Of a DNA stretch of 64,000 nt, positions 17,373 through 25,402 are shown piece after piece. The stretch's first letter is position 1; each line of letters opens with the position of its first letter. The stretch is from contig JBGARJ010000018.1 of the NCBI GenBank assembly GCA_044230315.1, positions 1-64,000 of the forward strand. Reading direction: 5' to 3'. Made by a program: the position numbers and the translations under genes. The notes under the pieces are model-generated. The model was not told where the DNA came from. It made no database searches and worked only from the letters and a program-made list of their open reading frames with translations. This stretch comes from M3007 sp044230315. Lineage in GTDB: Bacteria > Bacteroidota > Bacteroidia > Chitinophagales > Saprospiraceae.

Positions 17373-17400
17373 AAGCGGCGCACCGGATGGCGCGCCGCTT
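17373..17400 (+). terminator. stem-loop behind mvaS
   Basis: AAGCGGCGC at 17373-17381 pairs perfectly with 17392-17400 across a 10-nt loop, 18 bp after the stop codon. No clear U-tract follows on the plus strand; four A residues precede it. Confidence 0.5.
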
Positions 17401-17460
17401 CGTTCACCTAAAACCTGTTATTGAAAACCGTCTTGTCCTCACTTATCGGTATTCGTTGTT

Positions 17461-17510
17461 AGAACATGTTTGGAACCCAGCGATGAAACTCCAAACATGT
17501 TCTTAGCGAA
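17461..17510 (-). repeat. palindromic repeat family 2, copy 1 (supplies a stop codon)
   Basis: Perfect 14-bp arms AGAACATGTTTGGA (17461-17474) and 17490-17503 around a 15-nt centre. A second copy at 46331-46380 matches at about 43 of 50 positions. The TAA stop of the small membrane protein gene (17503-17505) lies at the edge of the repeat, so the repeat defines the end of the reading frame and forms its 3' hairpin. Confidence 0.8.
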
Positions 17511-17736
17511 TTTCTTCATACACCACCGTTTCCTGGCCGGCCTGTTCGGCCGAATACCGGGTGGGGGTGGCACAACCGCTGGCGCCGCAACAACCCACAT
17601 TGAACACGGCCTGGACGGCAAAAATACCACCGGGAAGGAGCAGGAGCCATTCGTGGGTTTGATAGGCCTCCCAAAATGCCCAGGCTGCCAGCCCGGCGCG
17701 CAAAAAGCGCATGAACGTCCATTGAAGTTGCAGCAT
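17503..17736 (-). CDS. small two-helix membrane protein, DUF2892/YgaP-like
   Basis: 77 residues from ATG 17736 (MLQLQW). Two hydrophobic segments (about 7-24 and 28-46) end in the Cys-rich motif NVGCCGASGC. Small proteins with NxGCCGxxGC after a helical hairpin are common in Bacteroidota and resemble the membrane part of YgaP/DUF2892 proteins; function is unknown, possibly linked to sulfur or metal handling (inference). The coding frame ends exactly in the palindromic repeat at 17461-17510, which provides the stop. Confidence 0.7.
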   Translation of the reverse strand: MLQLQWTFMRFLRAGLAAWAFWEAYQTHEWLLLLPGGIFAVQAVFNVGCCGASGCATPTRYSAEQAGQETVVYEEIR

Positions 17737-17833
17737 GTCTGTAGTTGAATGTCGACACAAAGGTGCGCGGTAAAGCCGGTCGGGTACCATGACTCAATCA
17801 GGTAATTCCTTGCACTTTTCACCGGATAAAAAC

Positions 17834-17862
17834 GGGCCAAAGCCGTTGGTTGGCTTTGGCCC
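17834..17862 (-). terminator. intrinsic terminator for the small lipoprotein gene
   Basis: Perfect 11-bp stem GGGCCAAAGCC (17834-17844) with 17852-17862, 7-nt loop, followed on the minus strand by GTTTTTA. This is a strong Rho-independent signal about 90 bp behind the stop codon at 17952. Confidence 0.7.
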
Positions 17863-17901
17863 CTTGTTTTCATGTGGCATGGAGGGCATACGCGCATCAG
17901 G

Positions 17902-17928
17902 GGATGGCCGGGTAAGGAGCGGCCATCC
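17902..17928 (-). terminator. additional stem-loop behind the small lipoprotein gene
   Basis: Perfect 9-bp stem GGATGGCCG (17902-17910) with 17920-17928 and a 9-nt loop, without a U-tract. It precedes the stronger terminator at 17834-17862. Confidence 0.4.
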
Positions 17929-17951
17929 ACCGAAAGCGCCTGGCCAATCGG

Positions 17952-18128
17952 TTACGGCGTCGCCGCGTGGGCGTGCTGCGGGTGGGCGGCAGCCTGCGTT
18001 TCGGCCGTGTTGTCGCCGAAGTATTGCCAGGGCTTTTCCTGTTGTTTTTGACAGGCAGTCAGGAAAAACGAGAGCAACAAGGCTATCATTCCCAGGCGGC
18101 ACAATATGGAAAAGCATTTATTTTTCAT
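17952..18128 (-). CDS. small lipoprotein, His/Ala-rich C-terminus
   Basis: 58 residues from ATG 18128. A hydrophobic signal ends in the lipobox LTAC; the mature part is about 33 residues (QKQQEKPWQYFGDN, then an Ala/His-rich tail HPQHAHAA). No family is recognised. Two stem-loops follow, one with a U-tract, which supports a real transcription unit. The His-rich tail could bind metal (inference only). The cytochrome c gene lies 81 bp upstream on the same strand. Confidence 0.6.
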   Translation of the reverse strand: MKNKCFSILCRLGMIALLLSFFLTACQKQQEKPWQYFGDNTAETQAAAHPQHAHAATP

Positions 18129-18209
18129 CGGGAAGACCATTTTCGTTGGCGAGGAAAAGACGCTTTTTTTAAAAAAAGGTTACACCTAAATCTCAAAATG
18201 TGAACGTCA

Positions 18210-18812
18210 TTATTGCAATTCAGTGGGCGGGATTGGCGCCGGCACGGCATTTTTTATCGGCGGCAGCGACTTCAGGTAGGCAAATACCGCGCGCATGTCG
18301 TCGTCGCTCATCTTGATCATGTTGGGCCAGGGCATTGGCGGCAGCAACATCCGGCCGCCGTCGAGGCCTTTGTATTTCCCTTCCGTCAGGGCTTTGCGGA
18401 ATTGTTCGTAGGTCCAGGAGCCGATCCCCGTATCGTCGGGGGTCAGGTTGGCGGCAAAGGAAGTGCCCCAGGGGCCCACGAATGCCGTGACCATCGGGTG
18501 CATCATCACCCACTTTCCTTCGCGCACGCTTTTCTTGTCGGCGATCGGCGCCAGCGGAATATCGGCCGGATGGCCCGACAGCAGGCGTGCCGGATCGGGC
18601 GCCGGGCCCTGTGGCGTCATGATCTTGGGCGAGTGGCAATCGTTGCAACCCATGACCGTGACCAGATATTCGCCCCGCTTGACCAGATCGGCGGCCGGCA
18701 TGGCGGCGGCGGTAGTGGTGGGTTGCGAATTCGCCGGCGTGGCCGTCCAGGTGCAATTGTACATGCCAACGGCAAACAGGCCGAGAAGCAATGCACAAGA
18801 GAATGTTTTCAT
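18210..18812 (-). CDS. exported monoheme c-type cytochrome
   Basis: 200 residues. The signal has a possible lipobox (GMYNC), so it may be a periplasm-facing lipoprotein. The heme motif CNDCH sits at about residue 55-59 after KRGEYLVTVMG, and the distal Met is probably in MLLPPMPWPNM. The block DDDMRAVFAYLKSLPPIKN at the C-terminus is typical of cytochrome c subunits of dehydrogenases. It should carry electrons between an exported oxidoreductase and the respiratory chain; no partner enzyme is adjacent. Confidence 0.85.
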   Translation of the reverse strand: MKTFSCALLLGLFAVGMYNCTWTATPANSQPTTTAAAMPAADLVKRGEYLVTVMGCNDCHSPKIMTPQGPAPDPARLLSGHPADIPLAPIADKKSVREGKWVMMHPMVTAFVGPWGTSFAANLTPDDTGIGSWTYEQFRKALTEGKYKGLDGGRMLLPPMPWPNMIKMSDDDMRAVFAYLKSLPPIKNAVPAPIPPTELQ

Positions 18813-18933
18813 AACAGCTTAGAATTTTAGTGATACCAGCCATTTGACTTTGGCGCTGCAAAGGTCGGTTGCAATCCCGGGGTAGGAAATCACATGATAG
18901 TGTGAATATGAGGGGGGTGGACCGAAACGATGT

Positions 18934-19581
18934 TTACTCGGGTATGAGCTTTTCCCGGATGGCCTTCAAAACGGCTTCCGTTTTGGAATTTACCTGCAAT
19001 TTCTCGTAAATATGCCGGATATGCGACCGCACCGTGTCGATACTGATAAAAAGCTCGTCGGCAATCAACTTGTACGAATGCCCCTTGACCAAGCCTTTGA
19101 GGATATCCAGCTCGCGCGGTGAAAGCTGATAATCATGCGAGGTGACATGCGCCGGCTCTTGGAAATAGTGCAGCACCTTGCGGGCTACGCTGGCGGTCAT
19201 AGGCGATCCGCCCTGGTGCACGTCGAAGATGGCCTGGATGATCTCGCCGGGCGGCGTACGCTTGAGCAAATAGCCGCTGGCCCCGTTCCGGATGGCCTGA
19301 AAGATCTTTTCTTCATCCTCAAACACGGTGAGCATCAGTACTTGTGCAGCCGGATACAGCGCTTTTACCAGCGGGGTGGCTTCAATACCGGTGATGCCGG
19401 GCATATCGATATCCATGAGCGCCACATCGGGGCGGAGCGCCGGGATCTGGGTGCGCAGGTCGCGGCAGTCGGCGAATGCACCGACCAGTTCCAGTTGCGG
19501 GGTAGCCTGCAGCAGGAAGGTCATGCCTTCGCGCAGGTCCCGGTTGTCTTCAAATACAATGACGCGTATTGTCTTTTCCAT
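18934..19581 (-). CDS. NarL/LuxR-type response regulator
   Basis: 215 residues from ATG 19581. The receiver domain (about 1-125) has the acidic pair EDN, the phospho-acceptor Asp in DVALMDIDMPG and the Lys in YLLKRTPP. The LuxR-type HTH (about 150-215) has LSPRELDILKGLVKGHSYKLIADEL and TVRSHIRHIYEKL. It starts 65 bp after the reg_prop histidine kinase on the same strand, the standard arrangement for a cognate pair. Confidence 0.92.
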   Translation of the reverse strand: MEKTIRVIVFEDNRDLREGMTFLLQATPQLELVGAFADCRDLRTQIPALRPDVALMDIDMPGITGIEATPLVKALYPAAQVLMLTVFEDEEKIFQAIRNGASGYLLKRTPPGEIIQAIFDVHQGGSPMTASVARKVLHYFQEPAHVTSHDYQLSPRELDILKGLVKGHSYKLIADELFISIDTVRSHIRHIYEKLQVNSKTEAVLKAIREKLIPE

Positions 19582-19646
19582 GTCGAGCAAAAATGCACAC
19601 AAACTCCTGCGCGGGCAATAGCATAAAAGGGTGATCGGAAAAACGG

Positions 19647-22600
19647 TTACATTGCCAGGCGCACTTCTACCCGGGTGCCCCGGTCTGCGGCCGAGGTAAT
19701 GTGCAACTGGCCGCCGATTTCGGCCGCCCGCTGGCGCATGTTGTGCAGGCCGTTGCCGGCTTCTTTGGAATGGACGTCGAAACCCTTGCCGTTGTCGCTG
19801 ATCACCAGGATCAGATCGCCTTTTTCCATGCTGAAAATCAACTGCACTTCGGTGCATTCCGCGTATTTGGCGGCGTTGTTCAGGGCTTCCTTAAAAATGA
19901 GGTACAGGTTGCGGCGTTGTTCGGGGAGCAGGCGTTTGGCCGGCAAATGGTCGTCAATTCTGGCGACGAAACGCACGCCGCGCGCTTCCAGGAGGCGCAA
20001 ACCGAATTCGGTCATCCGGCTGGCGATATCGTCCAGTTGATCATAGCGGGTTTTCATGGCCCAGATGATATCCTGCATGCTTTCCGAAAGGGCTGTCGCG
20101 CTTTGGCTGATCCGCTGGAGTACGGGCAGGGTCGCGGGGCTGGCGGCGGCAATTTGCGTCTGCGCGAAATCGCTGAAAAACCGGATGCTGCTGAGGGTGC
20201 TGCCCATTTCGTCGTGCAGGTCGCGGGCGAGGCGTTCGCGGAAGATCTCCAGCCGCCGGCGTTGCAGGAACCGGTACCGCGCGATGGCGAAGGTAATGGC
20301 AACGCCCAACAACACCAGGCCCAGGTAAAAATACCAGCGCTGGTAAAACGGCGGCACGACGCGGAACTGTAGGGTGGCGCCGGTTTCATTCCACACCCCG
20401 TCGTTGTTGGCGGCTTTGAGGCGCAGGGTGTGGCGGCCTCCGCTCAGGTTGGTGTACACGGCCACAGGCCGGTCGGTGTAAATCCAGTCCTGGTTGAAGC
20501 CCTCGAGCAGGTAGGCATAGCGGTTGCGCAGGGGCTGGCTGAAGTTGAGCGCCGCGAATTCCACGCTGAGCATATTCTGGCCGGGATACAGCACCAGGGG
20601 TTCGTTCAGCGGCCGTTCGCGGTCGAGCACTTTTATCGATGTGATCACCACGGGCGGCGGGGTAGTGTTCCGGCGCAGGCGGGCGGGGTTAAAGAAGTTG
20701 AATGCGTTTTGAAAACCGACGAAAATGTCGCCATCGGGCATGATGTTCAACCCGTCGGTCGGCGCGTTGCTGAACAGGCCGTCGGCCAGGCCGTAATAGG
20801 TGAACGTGCAGTCGCGCGGGTTGAGGCAATGCAGAAGGTAATCGCTGTTGAACCAGATGTTGCCGGCGTGATCTTCGAGGATGTAAAATGCGCGGCTGCA
20901 GCGGAGGCCTTCTTTCGGGCCGATCTGGCGCAGCACCGTGCCATCGGTATTTACTTCGGCAATAAACTTGTTCGAGGTAAACCAGACATGGCCGTTGCGC
21001 CCAACGGCAACACCCATGCAGTCGTAGATTTCGGGGCCGCCGGGAATTCTGATCGGCCGGGCGGAGCCGTCTCGCGGGTCGTAGCAGATGACTCCGCGGT
21101 TGCACGCCAGCCAGATCCGGCCGGTGGTATCGGCGGCCATGCTATGGACCGCCAGATCACCGCCCGGGAAGGTCAGCTCCGGCGGAAACGGCACATGTTC
21201 CGGGCGCTGGGTGCGCGCGTTGAACCGGAACAGGCCGTCGGCATTGGCGCCAAACCACATCGTACCATTCCGGTCTTCGACGCTGCTCAGGATCTTGTTG
21301 TTGCGTTTGGGCACCCGGAATCGCATCTTCCAATTGACCAGGCGCCTGGTGCGCGGGTCGTATCGCGCGATGCCGCCGGCCAGATCGAGCCAGAGATAGC
21401 CGTCGTGGCTCTGCGACAGGAAGAACACTTCGTCGCTGAGCAAGGGGAACCGGGGGCTTTTTTTCAGCCGCTCGAAAGTGCCGTTGCGGCGGTTCCAGCG
21501 GAAGAGGCAGTTGGCCCACACCCCGATGAAATAGTATTCCCCGGTGGTATCCGTGCGGTCATAGGCGAAGCCCGACACCAGGTTGTACGGTCCAAAGTCG
21601 TGTTCTTCCGGAATGATCGCCCTGCCAAAACGGAGCGCGGTGGGCGTATAATGTTCCAGCCCAACTTCAGTGCCGATCCACACGTCGCCGCTGTGAGGGG
21701 CTTTAAACAGGCAGGTGGCAGCCACACCGTTGTTGGTGTAGGGGTCGCGTTTGTCGTTTGGCAATTGCTGGGTGACCTGTTTGTCGGGGAAAAAAAGGAC
21801 CAGCCCGGTGGCGTCGCCGCCCACCCAGAAAAAAGGACGTCCGGTGAGCGTGGTATCCGGCAGGAATCGCCGCGTCAGGTTGACAACGCCGGGGAGGTGT
21901 TCCAGCCGGTCGGCCGTGCGGTTGTAGCGGAACAGGCCTTCGGCCCAGGTGATGAAGAAAAGATCGCCGTTTCGGTCCTCCGCCATATCGAAAGCGCCGA
22001 ACGGCCGGGTGCGGGCGGCATCCAGAAAATAAGGAACGACCCGGTGTGTTTGCGGGTCGAACCGGAACAGGGCGGTGTTGGCGGTCAGCCAGAAGACGTT
22101 TTGCCGGTCGATGTACACATCCAGTTCGCCTTCGGTATGTTCCAGCGGGCGGCAGGTCTCTACGACACGGGCTGTTTGCGGGTCGAGGCAGTACAGGGCG
22201 CCGCGCTGAAAGAACCAGGCATACCCACGGTGGTCGAATGCTACCTTCCGGACGATTGCCGGCGCTGCTGTTTTGTCTTCCGGCAGCGTTACCGGCTGAA
22301 AAGCCAGGCGCTCCGGGTCGAGCCGGCACAACCCCTGATCGGTGGATATCCACAGTAACCCATCGGGGCCGGTAACGAGGGCGACAATATAGTTGCCGGG
22401 CAACCCCTGGCTGGCTTTGGCGCCTTCATGCTGGAAAGTGCGGAACCTGCGCCCGTCGAAGCGATTGAGCCCGTTGGGGGTGCCTACCCACAAAAAACCC
22501 ATCCGGTCGGTGGCAATGCAGGTGATGAAATCGTTGGAGAGTCCCTGTTCCGTGCCGTAGTGGATAAAGGAATACGGGCCGTCCTGGGCTTGCAGGGGCC

Positions 22601-22664
22601 GGATGGCGGCCACCATAAGGAGCAGTGTAACAAGCCGGGTAAAGCGGCAGGCGTATCGGTGCAT
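19647..22664 (-). CDS. reg_prop/Y_Y_Y sensor histidine kinase (HisKA_3)
   Basis: 1005 residues from ATG 22664; a GTG 6 bp upstream is possible. A signal peptide is followed by a large two-bladed-set beta-propeller (reg_prop repeats such as FLWVGTPNGLNRFD and LWISTDQGLCRLD), a Y_Y_Y domain (about 690-760), one TM helix (FYLGLVLLGVAITFAIARY), the phosphoacceptor H-box LARDLHDEMGSTLSSIRFF and a HATPase_c domain (NNAAKY, DNGKGFD, GNGLHNM). The ligand-binding propeller faces the periplasm. Family members of this architecture often sense carbohydrate fragments in Bacteroidota; the signal here is unknown. Partner: the LuxR-type regulator downstream. Confidence 0.9.
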   Translation of the reverse strand: MHRYACRFTRLVTLLLMVAAIRPLQAQDGPYSFIHYGTEQGLSNDFITCIATDRMGFLWVGTPNGLNRFDGRRFRTFQHEGAKASQGLPGNYIVALVTGPDGLLWISTDQGLCRLDPERLAFQPVTLPEDKTAAPAIVRKVAFDHRGYAWFFQRGALYCLDPQTARVVETCRPLEHTEGELDVYIDRQNVFWLTANTALFRFDPQTHRVVPYFLDAARTRPFGAFDMAEDRNGDLFFITWAEGLFRYNRTADRLEHLPGVVNLTRRFLPDTTLTGRPFFWVGGDATGLVLFFPDKQVTQQLPNDKRDPYTNNGVAATCLFKAPHSGDVWIGTEVGLEHYTPTALRFGRAIIPEEHDFGPYNLVSGFAYDRTDTTGEYYFIGVWANCLFRWNRRNGTFERLKKSPRFPLLSDEVFFLSQSHDGYLWLDLAGGIARYDPRTRRLVNWKMRFRVPKRNNKILSSVEDRNGTMWFGANADGLFRFNARTQRPEHVPFPPELTFPGGDLAVHSMAADTTGRIWLACNRGVICYDPRDGSARPIRIPGGPEIYDCMGVAVGRNGHVWFTSNKFIAEVNTDGTVLRQIGPKEGLRCSRAFYILEDHAGNIWFNSDYLLHCLNPRDCTFTYYGLADGLFSNAPTDGLNIMPDGDIFVGFQNAFNFFNPARLRRNTTPPPVVITSIKVLDRERPLNEPLVLYPGQNMLSVEFAALNFSQPLRNRYAYLLEGFNQDWIYTDRPVAVYTNLSGGRHTLRLKAANNDGVWNETGATLQFRVVPPFYQRWYFYLGLVLLGVAITFAIARYRFLQRRRLEIFRERLARDLHDEMGSTLSSIRFFSDFAQTQIAAASPATLPVLQRISQSATALSESMQDIIWAMKTRYDQLDDIASRMTEFGLRLLEARGVRFVARIDDHLPAKRLLPEQRRNLYLIFKEALNNAAKYAECTEVQLIFSMEKGDLILVISDNGKGFDVHSKEAGNGLHNMRQRAAEIGGQLHITSAADRGTRVEVRLAM

Positions 22665-22847
22665 CGGCACGGGTATTTTGCGCAGCGAAGGTCGAGTGTT
22701 TCGAAAAAATATACGGCCTCAATTTTTCAACCGAATAATACAGGCCTTTGCAGGCGTTGTGCGCAAAAAGCCGGACTTTCGTCTTTTCGACATGTTTGGA
22801 CTTTCGCCGATGGGCTTCCAACATGCGCTTACGCTCGCAGTATCCAT

Positions 22848-23861
22848 ATGGCTTCTTCGTCCCGGCAATATACTTCCCTTGCATTTGCGTCGGCGGTGGT
22901 GATCGGCGCGGTGTACGCCCTGAGCAATATTTTCCGCCTGGGTTGGATTTGGAATGTCATCCTGATCGACTTCAGTTTTGGCTTTGGGCTGTCGCTGTTC
23001 GTCTGGTGGTACAACCTCAACGTGTACCCTCGGCTGGAGCGCCGTTTCCTGCTCGACCAGCAGGCGCGCTGGCGCTGGCTCCCGCGGGTGGTCACCACGC
23101 TGATCCTGACCATCCTGCTGGTAGAAATAGCCGATACGCTCGGGTTGTTTCAACAGGAATGGGTGGGATTTCGCCAGCCGGAACTGGCCGACGAGGTGAA
23201 GGCCATTACGATGGTGGGCATGCTCCTCCTGATGATCGCCCTGCTGGAAACGGCCGACAAGTTTTACCGCGCCCAATTCGAGAACGAACAACTCAAACTG
23301 GAAAACTCCATCGCGCAATTCGAAACCCTCAAACAACAGATCAACCCGCACTTCCTGTTCAATTCACTCAATATCCTGAAAACCCTGATCGCCAACCGCG
23401 ACGACGCTGCGGAAACATACCTGATCCGCCTGTCGGAGTTTTACCGCAACCTGTTGATCTATAATAGAAACGAAAAAATACCCCTGGCTGAAGAACTGGC
23501 CTCGCTCGACAATTACCTGTACCTGCTCAACATCCGGTTTGAGGGCAAATTCAAATGCTTGCCGCGGGTACCGGAGGCCGCACGCCAAACGCTGATCCCG
23601 CCCCTGACCCTGCAAATGCTACTGGAAAACAGCATCAAGCACAATGTGGTGAGCACCGACCGGCCCCTGATAGTGGAAATATTTCAGGAGGGCGAATGGC
23701 TCATTGTGCGCAACAACCTCCAACTCAAGCGGAGCGTGGAGGCCAGCAGCCATATCGGCCTGGAAAATATCAGCCGGCGGTATCAGTTGCTGGCCGGCCG
23801 CGACATTCAGATCGAAAAAGACGATCGTTATTTTACCGTGCGCTTGCCGCTCATCGGTTGA
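22848..23861 (+). CDS. LytS/YehU-type sensor histidine kinase
   Basis: 337 residues from ATG 22848. Four predicted TM helices in the first 135 residues, a short coiled coil (about 140-160), then the His_kinase domain with phospho-His at about 168 in QINPHFLFNSLNIL and an HATPase-like end (LLENSIKHNVVS, GLENISRRYQLL). These kinases pair with LytTR regulators. The LytTR gene at 24453-25217 is about 0.6 kb away on the other strand, so the pair is convergent with a small gene between. It is divergent from the reg_prop kinase across 183 bp. Confidence 0.9.
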   Translation: MASSSRQYTSLAFASAVVIGAVYALSNIFRLGWIWNVILIDFSFGFGLSLFVWWYNLNVYPRLERRFLLDQQARWRWLPRVVTTLILTILLVEIADTLGLFQQEWVGFRQPELADEVKAITMVGMLLLMIALLETADKFYRAQFENEQLKLENSIAQFETLKQQINPHFLFNSLNILKTLIANRDDAAETYLIRLSEFYRNLLIYNRNEKIPLAEELASLDNYLYLLNIRFEGKFKCLPRVPEAARQTLIPPLTLQMLLENSIKHNVVSTDRPLIVEIFQEGEWLIVRNNLQLKRSVEASSHIGLENISRRYQLLAGRDIQIEKDDRYFTVRLPLIG

Positions 23862-23879
23862 GCGCGGCAGGGGCGTTGG

Positions 23880-24302
23880 TCAGCGCCCGGGGTCGGGGCT
23901 GAGCCGCCGCACGCCGATGCGAAGGACGACCGCCCGCAAAGTGGCGTTCATGTTTTCCGAATCGGAAACCATGCGCGTAGAGTACCCCGGCCTGGAGATA
24001 AACAGCGAATATACCTGCCGTTGCTTCACGGCGAAGATGAACCGGCCGGCATCGTCGGTCATGGCGCTGTCGAGCACATTGCCCTGGAAATCATTCAAAA
24101 TAACCTTGGTATCGGGCAGGATGAGTTGCGTATCGCCGTCGTAAATTTCCCCTTCCAGTTGCTGCGGCGCCTGCCAAAACACGGTCAGAAACAACAATGC
24201 CAGCGCCACTACCAGCAAAAAACGCAGGTCGAATACATGCGGGAACAAATTTATGTCAAAGCCTTGGTGCTCCACCCAGTCCTTTTCTTGTTGCGATTGC
24301 AT
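23880..24302 (-). CDS. membrane-anchored carboxypeptidase-regulatory-like protein
   Basis: 140 residues from ATG 24302 (MQSQQEK); a longer start at 24356 is possible. A cytoplasmic N-terminus of about 27 residues precedes one TM helix (FLLVVALALLFLTVFW). The periplasmic part is a small beta-sandwich with GEIYDGDTQLILPDTKV and TDDAGRFIFAVKQRQVYSLFISRPGY, resembling CarboxypepD_reg. Function unknown; the position between a LytS kinase and a LytTR regulator suggests a role in that signalling unit (inference). The inverted repeat 24334-24410 lies in its upstream region. Confidence 0.65.
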   Translation of the reverse strand: MQSQQEKDWVEHQGFDINLFPHVFDLRFLLVVALALLFLTVFWQAPQQLEGEIYDGDTQLILPDTKVILNDFQGNVLDSAMTDDAGRFIFAVKQRQVYSLFISRPGYSTRMVSDSENMNATLRAVVLRIGVRRLSPDPGR

Positions 24303-24333
24303 GGATACATGCTTAAAGAGAGTGCCTTGGTAG

Positions 24334-24410
24334 GAGACTTGTTGCGATGGGGGCATTGATCGGGAAAAATAGCGTTTTTACCGCCAAGGACGCCCGTCGC
24401 AACAAGTCTC
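24334..24410. repeat. dispersed repeat family 3, inverted pair
   Basis: GAGACTTGTTGCGA at 24334-24347 is perfectly inverted at 24397-24410, spacing 49 bp. The right arm continues left to 24371 with ACCGCCAAGGACGCCCG, and this whole 39-bp stretch recurs on the opposite strand at 28093-28130 with few differences. Confidence 0.75.
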
Positions 24411-24452
24411 AATAATACAATCGGTAGTACATGTCCCGGGAGCGCATATTCT

Positions 24453-25217
24453 TCAACGTTGCTCCATCCAGGACAAAAACTCCGATGCCTTGGCTTTGCT
24501 TACGACGATAGGTTCTTTTGTAACGGCATTCAGTTTGAGCAGCAGTTTGCGGGCGAAATAGTGCTCTACCTCCGAAACGGCTTTGTAATTGACCAGGAAC
24601 TGCCGGTTGGCGCGGTAGAACTGCCGCGGATCGAGCGATTTTTCCAATTCGTCAAGGGTATGGTTCACAACATACCGCCGGCCTTCGTAGGTGTTGAGAA
24701 AAGTGATCTCGTGTTCGATATAAAAATAGGCTATGTCCGATGCGGCAATTGGCAGTAGCTTGTCGCGGTGCCCGACCAGGAAACTGGTTTTATACGTGGG
24801 TTTCATTTTATTGATCAGCTCAGCGAGCTTTTCGAGGCCGGCCGGGCCCTGCTGGAAGAAATTCTGCAGGTTTTTTACTTTCGACAAGGCGCGGCCCACG
24901 CTTTCCCGGTCGAAGGGCTTGAGGATATAATCGACCCCGTTGACTTGAAAGGCCTGAAGGGCATACTCATCGAAGGCCGTGCAGAAGACCACGGGACACT
25001 CAATGCGGACTTCCTGAAAAATTTCGAAACTCTGGCCGTCGGCCAGTTGGATATCCATAAAAATCAGTTCCGGCGAGGGGTGCGTCTGGAAATAATGGAT
25101 CGCTCCTTCCACACTGTCGACGATGCCCAACACCTCGATGCCGGGGTCCAGGTCGCTTAAAATGGCCTGCAAATTCAGCGCAGTGCGTTGCTCGTCTTCG
25201 ATAATAAGAACCTTCAT
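24453..25217 (-). CDS. LytTR-family response regulator
   Basis: 254 residues. Receiver domain 1-120 with EDE, the phospho-Asp in LIFMDIQLADGQS, a conserved Thr in FCTAFDEYALQAF and Lys in YILKPFD. The LytTR DNA-binding domain (about 150-250) has VGHRDKLLPIAASDIAYFYIEH and FYRANRQFLVN. Probable partner of the LytS kinase at 22848-23861. It reads into the small beta-domain membrane gene, possibly one operon despite the 150-bp gap. Confidence 0.92.
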   Translation of the reverse strand: MKVLIIEDEQRTALNLQAILSDLDPGIEVLGIVDSVEGAIHYFQTHPSPELIFMDIQLADGQSFEIFQEVRIECPVVFCTAFDEYALQAFQVNGVDYILKPFDRESVGRALSKVKNLQNFFQQGPAGLEKLAELINKMKPTYKTSFLVGHRDKLLPIAASDIAYFYIEHEITFLNTYEGRRYVVNHTLDELEKSLDPRQFYRANRQFLVNYKAVSEVEHYFARKLLLKLNAVTKEPIVVSKAKASEFLSWMEQR

Positions 25218-25339
25218 GACTTGAACTTCATTTTAGGCAAAACTACTCTTTTTTAGGATCAATTTTCGCCGAAATTTGAGGGGAAACAGGCGAATCCAAC
25301 CGTGTGACGGGCAACACCTGTATCAAGGGCAGCGGGCAA

Positions 25340-25386
25340 GAGGCGAGGGAGACCCTGCTGTCGACCAGCAATTCTCCCTTCGCCTC
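25340..25386 (-). terminator. stem-loop behind the DegP/Q protease gene
   Basis: GAGGCGAGGGAGA (25340-25352) pairs with TCTCCCTTCGCCTC (25373-25386) with a single bulged base. A smaller GCTG/CAGC hairpin sits in the loop. It begins 16 bp behind the stop at 25403. No clear U-tract. Confidence 0.55.
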
Positions 25387-25402
25387 CCGCATCCCTGCTT
25401 TT

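Noticed and set aside
20430..22358. Long open frame antisense to the reg_prop kinase
   Set aside because: Composition typical of an antisense shadow; the minus strand has complete kinase motifs.
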